From Phyllobacteriaceae bacterium (GTDB lineage Bacteria; Pseudomonadota; Alphaproteobacteria; Rhizobiales; Rhizobiaceae): a DNA stretch of 64,000 bases. Every line of letters begins with the position of its first letter. Position 1 is the first letter of the stretch. Positions 8,057 through 16,610 of this stretch are shown here, piece after piece. Under the pieces are notes generated by a model that made no database searches, had not been told where the DNA came from, and saw only the letters and a program-made list of their open reading frames with translations. The stretch spans positions 1-64,000 of the forward strand of contig PAPF01000013.1 in NCBI GenBank assembly GCA_002708825.1, given 5' to 3'. A program made the position numbers and the translations under genes.

Positions 8057-8716
8057 TCAGTCCGCGTCGGGGAGTGAGTTGTACCAGTAGCTATAGGCTG
8101 CCCCGATGAGACCACCGGGAACCTTGCCGGTCACAATGTCGGTCAACACGCGCCGTGCTATCGGGTCAGGGGTTGCGCCTGCGGCATAGACAAGAGCGTT
8201 GTACGCTTCCGTGCCAATCTCCCGCTCCGCCAAGGCGCGGGTATCTTCCACGGCCATGCCGATGAGCGTTGATGCGGCCTGCGTATCAAGCCCCAGCGTC
8301 TCGCTCACAGTGGCAAGAGTGCCGTCAAAGTCGCCAGCTTCAATAAGAGCCAGCGCACCGTCCACGTCATCCGGGTCCACGCCCGTGACCATTTCCCGGA
8401 AGGTGTCACTTGCGATGCCATCGCCTTCGTCCCGTTCGGTGGTGTCTGCCGGATCGCTGTCATGCTCTCCGGTCATGTGAGGTTCACGCCGGGGGTTGTC
8501 CGGGGAACCTTGGGTGTCCTGCGGGTGCCCCTCGGTGCCGATCCCGAGGGATGCGGCAACATCGGCGTCCACATACGTCCCCAGTTCCGGGACCCATGTG
8601 GTGCCCTCGGGGGCAACCGGTGCAGCCATGCCGGAGGCAACGCTCGGGCTTGTCCGGTCGATAGCTGTTGCTTCCATCTGTTCGGCGTAGTCGGTGAAGT
8701 CGTCATGGAAACCCAT
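8057..8716 (-). CDS. Acidic two-part protein of the element, unknown function
   Basis: A 219-residue protein without a recognised family. Residues 1-110 are hydrophilic, acidic and probably disordered (many Asp, Glu, Thr, Pro). Residues about 112-215 look folded and helical, with DPDDVDGALALIEAGDFDGT and a C-terminal segment GGLIGAAYSYWYNSLPDAD. The ATG has an AGGAGA ribosome-binding site at good spacing. It lies between the zinc-motif gene and the coiled-coil gene on the same strand, 37 bases from each, so the three are probably one operon. The disordered acidic N-terminus plus helical C-terminus resembles phage scaffolding proteins in outline only. Confidence 0.7.
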   Translation of the reverse strand: MGFHDDFTDYAEQMEATAIDRTSPSVASGMAAPVAPEGTTWVPELGTYVDADVAASLGIGTEGHPQDTQGSPDNPRREPHMTGEHDSDPADTTERDEGDGIASDTFREMVTGVDPDDVDGALALIEAGDFDGTLATVSETLGLDTQAASTLIGMAVEDTRALAEREIGTEAYNALVYAAGATPDPIARRVLTDIVTGKVPGGLIGAAYSYWYNSLPDAD

Positions 8717-8754
8717 GTCGCTGTTCTCCTGTCTGTTGTTGGTGGTGGACGGTG

Positions 8755-9621
8755 TCAGGCTGCGGATGCGCGAAGCTGCGCCACGGCATGTTTGGCGAAG
8801 TCGAGGAGCGGCATGGCTCCGGCTTCATTTGTCTCGACCGTCTGTTCCCAGAACGGACCGGGACGCCCTAGGGCTAGCCCGTAGATTGACCGGGCGCTTG
8901 CCAGTGCATCGGCTCCAAGTGCCGCCTTGACCGCACCGGAAATGCTGGACTTGCGGTACTGCTGTTCAAGCGTGACGATGACCGGGTGCATCGGGCCATC
9001 GGCGGTATGGATGACGGTGGAGGTGTCCGCATGCCGGATGCGCTTGGTCACCGGCATGGTGGGGCCTGACCGTTTGGTGGTCCACCGCCCCGCCTGCGCG
9101 GCGACGAAACGCTTGCGTTGTGACGGCAGTCCGTCGAAGTACGCGGCGCACCACCCCTCGACCGCCAGGGCGCGGACAAAGAACCGGTCCAGCCGCCTGC
9201 CGTCCTTGGCCATGCAAGCCTTGATGATCTCCACGCGACCCGCTTGGGAGACGCGCTTGTGCATGTCGGATGCCTTCGCCACCCAGCTTGCCGGGCGCTG
9301 CCATTGCTGGACGTGTCGGCGCTCCTCCACCTCGACATACTCCCGGTCCCTGTCAGACAGGATTGCGCGGAAGTCATCTATGACGCGCTCGAAGATCATG
9401 ATTTCCGCAAGCGGCGGGATGGTCGCAACCGGGTCCCCGGCCCTCCGGGCGCGGTCAGTGTGCTTCTTGCAGAACCGCCCGTAGGGGTTCCGGTGCTTGT
9501 CGCAACCGGGCACGTCGCAACGGTCCCGCTCGTTCTCTGCGGGTATCCTGCGGAGACGGTCCTTGCATCCGTGCCGGGTCTGGGTGAGCCAATCAATGGG
9601 TTTACCACAGGTTTTTTCCAT
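8755..9621 (-). CDS. Putative zinc-binding protein of the element, unknown function
   Basis: A 288-residue basic protein. Near its N-terminus a Cys/His cluster CDVPGCDKHRNPYGRFCKKH is followed by RARRAGDP, a pattern seen next to HNH-type and other nucleic-acid-binding proteins of phages. The remaining roughly 230 residues are rich in Arg, Ala and Val and I do not recognise them. I choose the ATG at 9621 because GGAG lies ten bases upstream; an ATG at 9672 has no visible ribosome-binding site. It starts the three-gene minus-strand run. A DNA- or RNA-binding role is plausible from the finger and the basic charge, nothing more. Confidence 0.7.
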   Translation of the reverse strand: MEKTCGKPIDWLTQTRHGCKDRLRRIPAENERDRCDVPGCDKHRNPYGRFCKKHTDRARRAGDPVATIPPLAEIMIFERVIDDFRAILSDRDREYVEVEERRHVQQWQRPASWVAKASDMHKRVSQAGRVEIIKACMAKDGRRLDRFFVRALAVEGWCAAYFDGLPSQRKRFVAAQAGRWTTKRSGPTMPVTKRIRHADTSTVIHTADGPMHPVIVTLEQQYRKSSISGAVKAALGADALASARSIYGLALGRPGPFWEQTVETNEAGAMPLLDFAKHAVAQLRASAA

Positions 9622-9689
9622 AGCCTCACTACTCCTATTTGTGGTAACGTTCGTTTGGACGGTCGAATTCATGGAGAGCCTATCGCTTT

Positions 9690-9743
9690 GTCGAAACCGC
9701 TTTTGCCCCAGAGGGGTTCTTCACGGCGCTTTGTGGTTTCGAC
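9690..9743. repeat. Long inverted repeat with inner hairpin upstream of the zinc-motif gene
   Basis: Arms GTCGAAACC (9690-9698) and GGTTTCGAC (9735-9743) are exact reverse complements. Between them CCCC AGA GGGG (9706-9716) can form a second hairpin. It sits between the stop of the 90-residue gene and the start of the zinc-motif gene, so it could be a terminator/attenuator or a protein-binding site. Confidence 0.5.
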
Positions 9744-9785
9744 CGTTCACCAATGCGGGCATGTCCCAAGGGGGAACCCCGGGGG

Positions 9786-10058
9786 TCACTCAAGTTCACA
9801 TTCGCGGAACCTGCGGAACCGGGGTGTCTCGCCCTCGCCTTCCGTGACGGTCAGTCCTGCCCATTCGCCAATCGGCTTCGGGCGGAAGCATGGGGTATCC
9901 CCGCGATAGACCGTGAGCGTATCGGCGGGGTCCGCGTGACCCTCGCGGATCATCTTGCGGGCAAGGCTGCAAATGGCGCTGCCACGCTGGACGCGGACAG
10001 AATGGGCACCGCACCGGGCGGTGTGCGACCCTTCAAGGTCGAAGCGGATAACGGGCAA
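9786..10058 (-). CDS. Small hypothetical protein of the element (TTG start)
   Basis: A 90-residue protein, PVIRFDLEGSHTARCGAHSV at the start, with a mixed alpha/beta look, several charged residues and two cysteines, ending in FRRFRECELE. No family recognised. The TTG at 10058 is preceded by GGAG seven bases upstream; an ATG 16 bases further up is in another frame. Codon positions look coding and the opposite strand offers nothing better. It is upstream of and on the same strand as the zinc-motif gene, separated by 164 bases containing the inverted repeat at 9690-9743. Confidence 0.6.
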   Translation of the reverse strand: MPVIRFDLEGSHTARCGAHSVRVQRGSAICSLARKMIREGHADPADTLTVYRGDTPCFRPKPIGEWAGLTVTEGEGETPRFRRFRECELE

Positions 10059-10881
10059 CTCTTGTCTCCGTCATGAAGCTGGGTGCTGCCGACCGTGGAG
10101 GAGCGGCAGGAGGTCGCCGGTGCGATGACACCGGGCGGGGGTGAGACCACGCTCCACGCCTCCGACCGCCCAGCCCTGCGGGGCATGGTTTGGCTCGGTT
10201 CGGAGTGGAGATGGTGCGGATGGTGGTGGAGCGGCGGCGGGGCCTCGGGGGTGCCCTAGGGGTGCCCCAAGTGTGGCATTAATGCAACACATTCCTGACC
10301 GGCGCTACGTACTGAAAAAGGGAAGACCATGCCGATGATAGCCGCACAGGCGCTAGCCAGGGCGGAGCACTGCGCCCCGGGGCAAACCTTTGGGCCATCA
10401 TCGGGCACGGTGGACAACAGAAGACCTAGGCCGGGCCTTCCGCATGGTGGGAACGGTATAGGAGGAGGTGGACGGGACGCCTCGGGTGAACCCCGGGTGA
10501 CCCCGAGGGGGCGTCATACTGCCGACCGAGCATAGGACAGGAGGAGGTGTTACCGCTGGGGTGCACCGGCAGGGAACCGATGGTCACCGAGGGGGAACCC
10601 TAGGGGGAACTCCTCCACCTTCATCAACAGATAGGACCAGCAGGGACACCTTGAGGAGAACCATAAGTTACCTTGAGGTGTCTCATCTACATCTGTCCCT
10701 CCGTATGAGCGGGTTTTAGCGGGCCTTGCTGTCAGCCTGCCCGGAAACGGGTGCCCGGCGATTAGGCATTCTCTCCGATAACGGAGGAAAATCAATAGTT
10801 TACAACGATTTCTGGTCTTGCTATGTCATGCCTGCGGCATCACTCCCGCCGCATTCACCCAACCAACCTGGAGAACCATGC
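10059..10881. other. Long non-coding stretch of the element with GC-rich palindromic repeats
   Basis: Over 800 bases lack a convincing gene. A 68-codon reading frame at 10329-10535 has a GGGAAG near its ATG but its product is low-complexity and unconvincing. The stretch is marked by recurring G-runs facing C-runs around AACC, GACC or TGCC (listed separately), purine-rich GGAGGAGGTG tracts near 10460 and 10540, and a sharply A+T-richer part at about 10770-10830. Confidence 0.55.
10244..10616. repeat. Family of short GC-rich palindrome-like repeats
   Basis: Related motifs occur at 10244-10273 (GGGGTGCCCTAGGGGTGCCCC core), 10480-10511 (CCTCGGG ... CCCGAGG enclosing TGAACCCCGGGTGACC) and 10587-10616 (GGGGGAACCCTAGGGGGAAC). 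Further copies lie outside this interval at 9768-9789 (GGGGGAACCCCGGGGGTCAC) and 11213-11238 (GGGGGTACCTCGGGTACCTCC). The shared theme is GGGKRACCCC in palindromic or tandem form. They could be iterons or packaging/partition sites. Confidence 0.55.
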
Positions 10882-11079
10882 ATGGACGACACCCTCGACC
10901 CCCGCTTCTACGCAATCACCTACTTCGACGAGACCGGCGAACCGACCGTCACCTGCTTCGTTGTCGCCTTCGATGAGTTCGGCGCTGCCGATCTCGGATG
11001 GCAGATCAGCCCGAACGCCGTTGACTTCGAGGTGGTGGAAAGCCCGCTCCCGAACCTGCCCACACGCAAAGCCGCTTGA
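10882..11079 (+). CDS. 65-residue acidic protein of the element, unknown function
   Basis: A small acidic protein, MDDTLDPRFYAITYFDETGE, with alternating hydrophobic and acidic residues that suggest a beta-rich fold. No family recognised. Codon use is strongly biased to C/G at third positions, as expected for a real gene here. The ATG follows CTGGAG at suitable distance; an ATG four bases earlier is in another frame. It is the only plus-strand gene I accept inside the element and is transcribed away from the repeat region toward the integrase. Confidence 0.7.
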   Translation: MDDTLDPRFYAITYFDETGEPTVTCFVVAFDEFGAADLGWQISPNAVDFEVVESPLPNLPTRKAA

Positions 11080-11277
11080 GCCGATCCCGCTCATGCGCCG
11101 CGCCGCGTTTGGTGTGTGCCGTATGGGCCGGTTTTAACTGACACCGCCCGGGACCCTGCCGGAAACACCGGAGAAAACCCGGGCGGTCGGGGCCGTAGAA
11201 GCGCAAGGGGGCCTTGGGGGTACCTCGGGTACCTCCGGCGCAAGAACGCGCTGTACGGGCTGGACCGCCCGCCCCTT

Positions 11278-11493
11278 TTATGGATTACAGCGAAGACAGG
11301 GACGCATTTCGGCGCGATCCAGTGATTGCGCTACACGATATGCTTTGTCGCGGTCTGCAAACGGCCCATGCCATTTGCCGTTGCTCCCGCTATCTTGTTC
11401 GTGAATTCCCGCGCCATTGTTGCAGGCGGAGCAGTCGGCCCGGTGAATTCTTCCCCGATTGCGGGTCCAATTCTCATATACGTAATAGGTCAT
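11278..11493 (-). CDS. 71-residue putative zinc-binding protein (YYVYENW type)
   Basis: A short basic protein beginning MTYYVYENWTRNRGRIHRAD and containing a CSAC pair near residue 22 and a CLRC pair at the C-terminus, a likely four-cysteine zinc site. I recall similar small proteins with the YVYENW...RxHR...WHGPF pattern scattered in proteobacterial genomes without assigned function. The ATG at 11493 has an AAAGGAGG ribosome-binding site; an upstream ATG 39 bases away has none. It lies directly downstream of the integrase on the same strand, separated by 57 bases. Confidence 0.75.
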   Translation of the reverse strand: MTYYVYENWTRNRGRIHRADCSACNNGAGIHEQDSGSNGKWHGPFADRDKAYRVAQSLDRAEMRPCLRCNP

Positions 11494-11550
11494 CGGGAGC
11501 CTCCTTTCCGAGAGGCCTCCCATTAAGGGCACCGTTCTCGAAAAAGCTAG

Positions 11551-12876
11551 TTAGATTCTTTCCTGTGACCACGCTTTTTCTAGCCACTTCCGCTTAACCT
11601 CCAAGGACGTGCCGCGCCCGTAGTTCGCTGCGCTGTCCTGTTCGCTATGCCCCATGATCTCCCGTGCAAGGTGTTCCGGGCAGTCCACGTCCCGGAGCCG
11701 GTCCTTCATGCGATGCCGGACGCTGTAGCCAACCTTCTTGGGGTCAGTCACCACCTTGCGGAGCCGCTTCATCAACGCTTGGGAGCAACTGTCATTGCCC
11801 CGGGGCTTTGCGTACTGCGGAAAGAGCGGGCTGGATTTCTCCAAGTCGCCCTTGGCATTCTTGATCCGCTCCAAGATCGCGTCAGGTATAGGCACCTCCC
11901 GCTCGCTGCGCTCGGTCTTGAGGTCCCGGAATGCATTGCCCCGGATATTGATGGTCCTGCGCTTCGCGTCCACGTCACCCGATAGCAGGCCGGTAACCTC
12001 CCCAAGCCGTGCCCCGGTGTCCCGGAGGAGCAACCAGATAAGCCCGAGGTCATCCTCGGTTTCCATGACCGGTGCAAGTGCCTCCATGTCGGCTTCATCC
12101 AGCGGCTCCCGGTCATCCCTTCGCGCCCGGGCACCTTGGATGTTCCAGCGGTGGAAGGGGTTGACCATTTCGAGGTCCCATTCACGGATGGCTTCGCTCA
12201 CCGCACCGGACAGGTCATTCATGTAGCGGCGGGCTGATGCGGCAGACATTTCCGAAAGCAAGCCCTCGACCAGCGGGCGAACCTCCACGCGCTTCAAGAG
12301 CCGGAGGGGCCTGCGGGTCACCTTGTCATCCCCGAGGTATTTGATGAGCCGCGCCTTGTGCCGCTCAATCCGGGTTTCAATCTGCCGGTCTGTCACCGCC
12401 TTGCCGGTCTTCCGGCGCTCGCCATATTCATCCAGGGCGACTTCCAAGGTTGCCGGAAGGTAACCCCGGGCGACACCCACAAGGGCATCCTCCGATACCC
12501 CGGTAGTCTTTTCCAACTCCTCTATGACGGCATCGAAGGCGTAGGACAGGTTCTCATTCTCCTCGCTCATCCCGCCTTGCAGGGCTATCAGGTCCGCGAC
12601 GTTGAAGCCGTGCCGCTCCATTACCGCCATGATCTTTGCCCGCTCCGTTGCCTTGGGGTGCGGCTTGGCGGCAAGCATCTTCTCCACCTCCGCATTGACT
12701 GCGGCGTGTTTCTGCAATGCCTTCACATAGTCGCGCCCTAGTGACTTCTTGATTTCCCGGACACCCACGGTATCCCGGAGTTCCGGAGGGACCCTGCGGC
12801 GATACCCGAATACCCCCGTCTTGGAGACGGTCATGTGTTGCGGGAGGGCTTGGCGCTGCTTCGCTTTAGGCGGCAT
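11551..12876 (-). CDS. int: Tyrosine recombinase (phage/island integrase)
   Basis: A 441-residue site-specific recombinase that joins and excises the element at tRNA-Thr. The N-terminal part contains FGYRRRVPPELRD, typical of alphaproteobacterial island integrases, followed by a core-binding helical region (about 170-260). The catalytic domain shows Arg I in DTGARLGEVTGL, the His-x-x-Arg box in SVRHRMKDRLRD, the second His in IMGHSEQDS and the nucleophile Tyr in AANYGRG. All expected residues are present, so it should be active. The ATG at 12876 follows TGGAG at about 9 bases. The gene starts roughly 100 bases inside attR. Confidence 0.93.
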   Translation of the reverse strand: MPPKAKQRQALPQHMTVSKTGVFGYRRRVPPELRDTVGVREIKKSLGRDYVKALQKHAAVNAEVEKMLAAKPHPKATERAKIMAVMERHGFNVADLIALQGGMSEENENLSYAFDAVIEELEKTTGVSEDALVGVARGYLPATLEVALDEYGERRKTGKAVTDRQIETRIERHKARLIKYLGDDKVTRRPLRLLKRVEVRPLVEGLLSEMSAASARRYMNDLSGAVSEAIREWDLEMVNPFHRWNIQGARARRDDREPLDEADMEALAPVMETEDDLGLIWLLLRDTGARLGEVTGLLSGDVDAKRRTINIRGNAFRDLKTERSEREVPIPDAILERIKNAKGDLEKSSPLFPQYAKPRGNDSCSQALMKRLRKVVTDPKKVGYSVRHRMKDRLRDVDCPEHLAREIMGHSEQDSAANYGRGTSLEVKRKWLEKAWSQERI

Positions 12877-12888
12877 TTTCGAGGCTCC

Positions 12889-12907
12889 ATGTACCGAATG
12901 GTGTACC
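12889..12907 (+). repeat. Candidate arm-type integrase sites, right end
   Basis: ATGTACCG (12889-12896) and GTGTACC (12901-12907) are direct repeats in the same orientation as the GTGTACCG pair near attL. They lie between the integrase start and attR. The role is inferred. Confidence 0.45.
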
Positions 12908-12973
12908 ACTTGAAGCATCGAACGCCTATCAAATCAAGCATTTTCAGTGGGATAATGCCTATGTTTGGTTCCA

Positions 12974-12989
12974 TCCGGGGGCACCATTT
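12974..12989 (+). repeat. attR core
   Basis: An exact second copy of TCCGGGGGCACCATTT marks the right end of the element. The preceding bases GGTTCCA loosely echo the tRNA T arm, but no tRNA gene can be folded here. Confidence 0.85.
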
Positions 12990-13286
12990 TTCAAGGACAT
13001 GACCGGATTTCGATCCGCGGCATCGGCGCTCCGGGTTGCAGACGGCTGGCAAGGGAGCCGGCCAGCAAGGCGGCTCGCCCCTGGCCGGACCTGTCATGCT
13101 CGCTGATCACGCCAGGGCCTGCCCTCCGCCTGAACGGGAATCCGTTTGGAACTGATCGCACCCGGACGAGGTTGACGTTATGCGAAGGCGGCCGGGCGCG
13201 GCACGCGCAACCGCCGTCAACGGCAGCCCGTCCCGCCCGCGCCTTCCGGCAACTGCCATGTCCTTCATGAACCGATCGGAGATCCC
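12990..13286. other. Intergenic region right of the element
   Basis: About 300 bases of host sequence between attR and the 50-residue gene. I see no convincing gene. It contains GC-rich inverted stretches around 13060-13090 (GGCCAGC/GCTGGC-like) but no clear terminator or promoter. Confidence 0.5.
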
Positions 13287-13439
13287 ATGACCAAGTCGTC
13301 CAGGCCCATCACCGAGGAACAGCCCGCGCCCGGCGAACACGGCGACACGCAAAAGCGGAAGAAGCCAAACCCGTCCGGTCCGATCACGGAAGAGCAACCG
13401 CGAACGGACAAGCCGGAAGGCGAAAACAGGGACAAGTGA
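13287..13439 (+). CDS. 50-residue hydrophilic peptide with internal PITEEQP repeat
   Basis: A very short gene, MTKSSRPITEEQPAPGEHGD at the start, highly charged and lacking hydrophobic residues, so intrinsically disordered. The heptad PITEEQP occurs twice, about 25 residues apart, suggesting an internal duplication. The ATG follows CGGAG with a short spacer and codon use is host-like. It converges on the catalase gene. Small hydrophilic peptides next to catalase genes are often stress-associated, but I do not recognise this one. Confidence 0.55.
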   Translation: MTKSSRPITEEQPAPGEHGDTQKRKKPNPSGPITEEQPRTDKPEGENRDK

Positions 13440-13451
13440 TTTCGCCCCCAC

Positions 13452-13500
13452 CCGGAATGCCGGGGAAACCACCGCGAGGAGCGGTTCCCCGCATTCCCGG
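13452..13500. terminator. Candidate hairpin between the 50-residue gene and katE
   Basis: CCGGAATGCCGGGGAA (from 13452) can pair with TTCCCCGCATTCCCGG (to 13500) with one bulge, and an inner ACCGC/GCGGT arm extends it. It sits between two convergent stop codons. There is no T-run, so termination is only suggested. Confidence 0.4.
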
Positions 13501-13517
13501 CCTGTCCCCCCGGCCTG

Positions 13518-15581
13518 TCATGCATCGCGCTCCCAGAAGCGCAGCCGGCCGCAGGTTTCGACGAAACGGTCGCAATCGGTATCGCCAAGCGCAAACATCC
13601 CCCCGTCGGGGCTTTCAGGCAGTCCCGCGGCCTTGAGCAAGGCTCGCGCGCCATCATTGTAGAGGATGAACTTCTTGTGCGCGAAGGCATCCGCCACCCA
13701 GACCCGCGCCTCATGCATGCCTGAAAGCTTCTCTGCGCCGTCCTCGTCCAGCAGTATGGCCACCGCATCGAACAGCGCCGAGGGCCCGCCATCGATCTTT
13801 TCCTGAACGCCGATCTCGCTGCCGTCGCCGGCAACGACGCCACCGATCCTCGGCGCCACCACCACCATGCCAGCCTTCACGCGCTCCAGTTCATCGCGAA
13901 GCCGCGCCACCATGCCGGCATCCACGCCATCGGCAGTCAACAATCCCAGGCGCCTGCCGGCAAAGCTGTCGGGCCCGTTCCTGAGAATGCTCAGCGCCGG
14001 CGATTCCGGCAGCTCCGTCAGCGGTTCGCGCGCCGGTTCCGGTCTGTCCGGCAGGTCAAGGGCGAGACCCTCGGCGACGTCTTTCGCAAGTTCCTCATCG
14101 ATATGGCGCAGATGCCCGACCAGGCGCGCGCGGATGGCCGGGGTCTCCACCTTGGAGAGTTCGAACACCAGCGCGTCGGCGATATGCGCCCGTTCCGGTC
14201 CGGTCTGGCTGACGTAGAACTGGCGCGCCTGGCTGTAGTGATCGGCAAATGTCTCGGACCGCTGCCGGAGCTTTTTGCCATCGACGGCCTGCGGATGGCT
14301 GACAAACCCCGTGTCAGGGTCCTCGCGCGGGCCGCCCTGCTCGCCACTCCAGGAATTCGGCTCGTAATTCGCGCGCCCGGCGGGATTGCGCATGGCCATG
14401 TGGCCGTCCTGCTGGAAGCTGTGGACCGGGCAACGCGGGGCATTCACCGGGATATGCGTGAAGTTCGGGCCGCCAAGGCGCTTCAACTGGGTATCGAGAT
14501 AGGAAAAATTCCTGCCCTGCAGGAGGGGATCGTCGGTGAAGTCGATGCCGGGCACGACATTGCCGGTGTGAAAGGCAACCTGCTCGGTCTCGGCAAAGAA
14601 ATTGTCGACGGCCTCGTTGAGCACAAGCCGGCCCACCTTGCGCACCGGCACCTCTTCCTCGGGAATGATCTTGGTGGCATCGAGAATGTCGAAGGCGAAA
14701 TCGTCGGCGAATTCCTCGTCGAACACCTGCAGGCCAAGTTCCCACTCGGGAAAATCGCCCGATTTCAATGCATTCCACATGTCGCGCCGGTGGAAGTCCG
14801 GATCGGCGCCATTGATCGTCACCGCCTCGTTCCACGTCACGGATTGAAGCCCGAGCTTCGGTTTCCAGTGGAACTTGACGAATTGCGACTTGCCGTCCGC
14901 ATTGATCATCCGGAACGTGTGCACGCCGAACCCTTCCATGAAACGGAAGGAACGCGGGATGGCACGGTCCGACATGATCCACATGACCATGTGCATCGCT
15001 TCCGGCGTCAGCGAGATGAAGTCCCAGAAATTGTCATGCGCCGTCTGGGCCTGTGGAAAGCCCCGGTCAGGCTCCTGCTTGGCGGCATGGATGAGATCCG
15101 GGAATTTCATGGCATCCTGGATGAAGAAGACCGGAATGTTGTTGCCGACGATGTCCCAGTTGCCCTGCTTCGTATAAAGCTTGACCGCGAAGCCGCGGAC
15201 GTCGCGGGCGAGGTCCGGCGACCCCTTGTTTCCGGCCACGGTCGAGAAACGCACGAAAGCCTCCGTCCTTTCGCCCTTGCGCTGGAAGAGGTCGGCCAGC
15301 GTCAGGTCCGACAGGCTTTCATAGTTTTCGAAAAAGCCGCGCGCGCCGAACCCGCGGGCATGCACCACGCGTTCGGGAATGCGTTCGTGGTCGAAATGGA
15401 AGATCTTCTCGCGGAAATGGAAATCCTCCATCAGCGTGGGACCGCGGCTGCCCGCTTTCAGCGAATTCTGGTCATCGGAGACCGGAACGCCCTGCTGGGT
15501 GGTCATGACCGGCCGTTTCCCGCCGGCCGTCTGGTGTGTCTCGCCACCTTTCGCGATGTTTTCCCGGTCGTCCTTGCTCAT
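13518..15581 (-). CDS. katE: Large-subunit catalase (HPII type)
   Basis: A 687-residue heme catalase that dismutates hydrogen peroxide. The length and architecture are those of clade-2 enzymes: a catalase core followed by a C-terminal flavodoxin/DJ-1-like domain (about 530-687). The distal His is in [14 protein letters not shown] and the heme-ligand Tyr in [17 protein letters not shown]. The N-terminal 50 residues are polar, as in HPII. I start at the ATG at 15581, which has AGGAGAG upstream; longer readings have no family support. The downstream SDR and the upstream peptide suggest a stress locus; HPII genes are commonly stationary-phase regulated, but no operator is visible here. Confidence 0.95.
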   Translation of the reverse strand: MSKDDRENIAKGGETHQTAGGKRPVMTTQQGVPVSDDQNSLKAGSRGPTLMEDFHFREKIFHFDHERIPERVVHARGFGARGFFENYESLSDLTLADLFQRKGERTEAFVRFSTVAGNKGSPDLARDVRGFAVKLYTKQGNWDIVGNNIPVFFIQDAMKFPDLIHAAKQEPDRGFPQAQTAHDNFWDFISLTPEAMHMVMWIMSDRAIPRSFRFMEGFGVHTFRMINADGKSQFVKFHWKPKLGLQSVTWNEAVTINGADPDFHRRDMWNALKSGDFPEWELGLQVFDEEFADDFAFDILDATKIIPEEEVPVRKVGRLVLNEAVDNFFAETEQVAFHTGNVVPGIDFTDDPLLQGRNFSYLDTQLKRLGGPNFTHIPVNAPRCPVHSFQQDGHMAMRNPAGRANYEPNSWSGEQGGPREDPDTGFVSHPQAVDGKKLRQRSETFADHYSQARQFYVSQTGPERAHIADALVFELSKVETPAIRARLVGHLRHIDEELAKDVAEGLALDLPDRPEPAREPLTELPESPALSILRNGPDSFAGRRLGLLTADGVDAGMVARLRDELERVKAGMVVVAPRIGGVVAGDGSEIGVQEKIDGGPSALFDAVAILLDEDGAEKLSGMHEARVWVADAFAHKKFILYNDGARALLKAAGLPESPDGGMFALGDTDCDRFVETCGRLRFWERDA

Positions 15582-15717
15582 GATGTCTCTCCTGTCTTCC
15601 AATCCCGGGCCCGGCATGGCGCGCACCGCCAATGGCAGGCCAGGAAGGGTGGTGGTGATACGCGTGGCGTCTCCGTCGCTCGTGGCAGGCATTGCCGCGT
15701 GCAGCCGGTGCCGGGCC

Positions 15718-16569
15718 TCAATCGGCGATGGGCGCGCCGCCGTCGGGATGCAGCACATGGCCGGTCATGTAGGAGGCGTCATCGCAGGCCAGGAAAAGCA
15801 CCGATGGCGCCACCTCGTTCGGCTGGCCGGGGCGGCCGAGCACGCTGCCCTTGCCGAAGTCCTTCACCTTGTCAGGCGGAAAGGATGCCGGGATCAGCGG
15901 CGTCCAGATGGGTCCTGGCGCGACGGCGTTCACGCGAATGCCGCGCGGCGCCAGCTTGTGGGCCAGCGCGCGGACGAAACTGAGCACCGCGCCCTTGGTG
16001 GCGGAATAGTCGATCAGCAGGTCCTGGCCACGATAGGCGGTGATGGAGGTGATGCCCACGATCGCCGCGCCTTCCTTCATGTGATCGAGGGCCGCCTGGA
16101 CCATGAACATCTGGCCGAAGATATTGGTGCGGAACGTGTCCTCCATCTGCTGTTCCGGCACGTCCTCGAACCGGTCCTGCGCGTGCTGTTCGGCGGCATT
16201 GTTGACCAGGACGTCGAGCCGGCCGAAGCGCTCGATCACCCTGGCGACCACGTCGAAGCAGAAGGCGCGCTCGCCGATGTCACCCCTCAGGGCCAGGGCC
16301 TCGGCGCCTTCCGCCCGTATGGCCTCCATCGTCGCCTCGGCATCCTTGTCCTCGTTGCGATAGACAATCGCCACGGCTGCCGCACCTTCGCGTGCGAAGA
16401 GCACCGCGGACGCACGGCCGATGCCCGAGTCACCGCCGGTAATGATGGCGACACGCCCATCGAGACGCCCGGCGCCGGGAAAGCGCGGCATGAAGTCGGG
16501 CCTTGGCGACATTTCGTGTTCGAGGCCCGGCTGTTGGGACTGGACGCGATCGTCGGAATACTGGGTCAT
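15718..16569 (-). CDS. SDR family oxidoreductase (YghA / general-stress type)
   Basis: A 283-residue short-chain dehydrogenase with an N-terminal polar extension (about 1-40) as in YghA and Bacillus YdaD-like proteins. The NAD(P)-binding motif is TGGDSGIG, the NNA motif VNNAAEQH, and the catalytic Ser/Tyr/Lys lie in SITAYRGQD and YSATKGA. The end [11 protein letters not shown] is typical. The start at 16569 is the first ATG before the family N-terminus. It is encoded on the same strand as katE, 136 bases upstream of it, and just downstream of the PQQ-anchor gene. Substrate unknown; relatives are induced by stress. Confidence 0.9.
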   Translation of the reverse strand: MTQYSDDRVQSQQPGLEHEMSPRPDFMPRFPGAGRLDGRVAIITGGDSGIGRASAVLFAREGAAAVAIVYRNEDKDAEATMEAIRAEGAEALALRGDIGERAFCFDVVARVIERFGRLDVLVNNAAEQHAQDRFEDVPEQQMEDTFRTNIFGQMFMVQAALDHMKEGAAIVGITSITAYRGQDLLIDYSATKGAVLSFVRALAHKLAPRGIRVNAVAPGPIWTPLIPASFPPDKVKDFGKGSVLGRPGQPNEVAPSVLFLACDDASYMTGHVLHPDGGAPIAD

Positions 16570-16610
16570 GGAAAGAAACCTTCGATGTGGGAAAATCTGG
16601 AGAACCCGCT

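Noticed and set aside
10329-10535. 68-codon plus-strand frame with a nearby GGGAAG
   Set aside because: Product is Gly/Arg/Pro-rich and passes through the GC-rich repeats; no codon-position bias supports coding.
10244-10616. CRISPR array
   Set aside because: The repeats are short, of unequal length and irregularly spaced, and no cas gene is present in the window.
12961-12990. Second tRNA-Thr at the right end of the element
   Set aside because: Only the 3' acceptor bases are duplicated; no anticodon or D arm can be folded, so this is the att repeat, not a gene.
14103-15983. Long plus-strand frame opposite katE
   Set aside because: katE is unambiguous on the minus strand; the plus frame runs through its codons and into the SDR gene without any domain.
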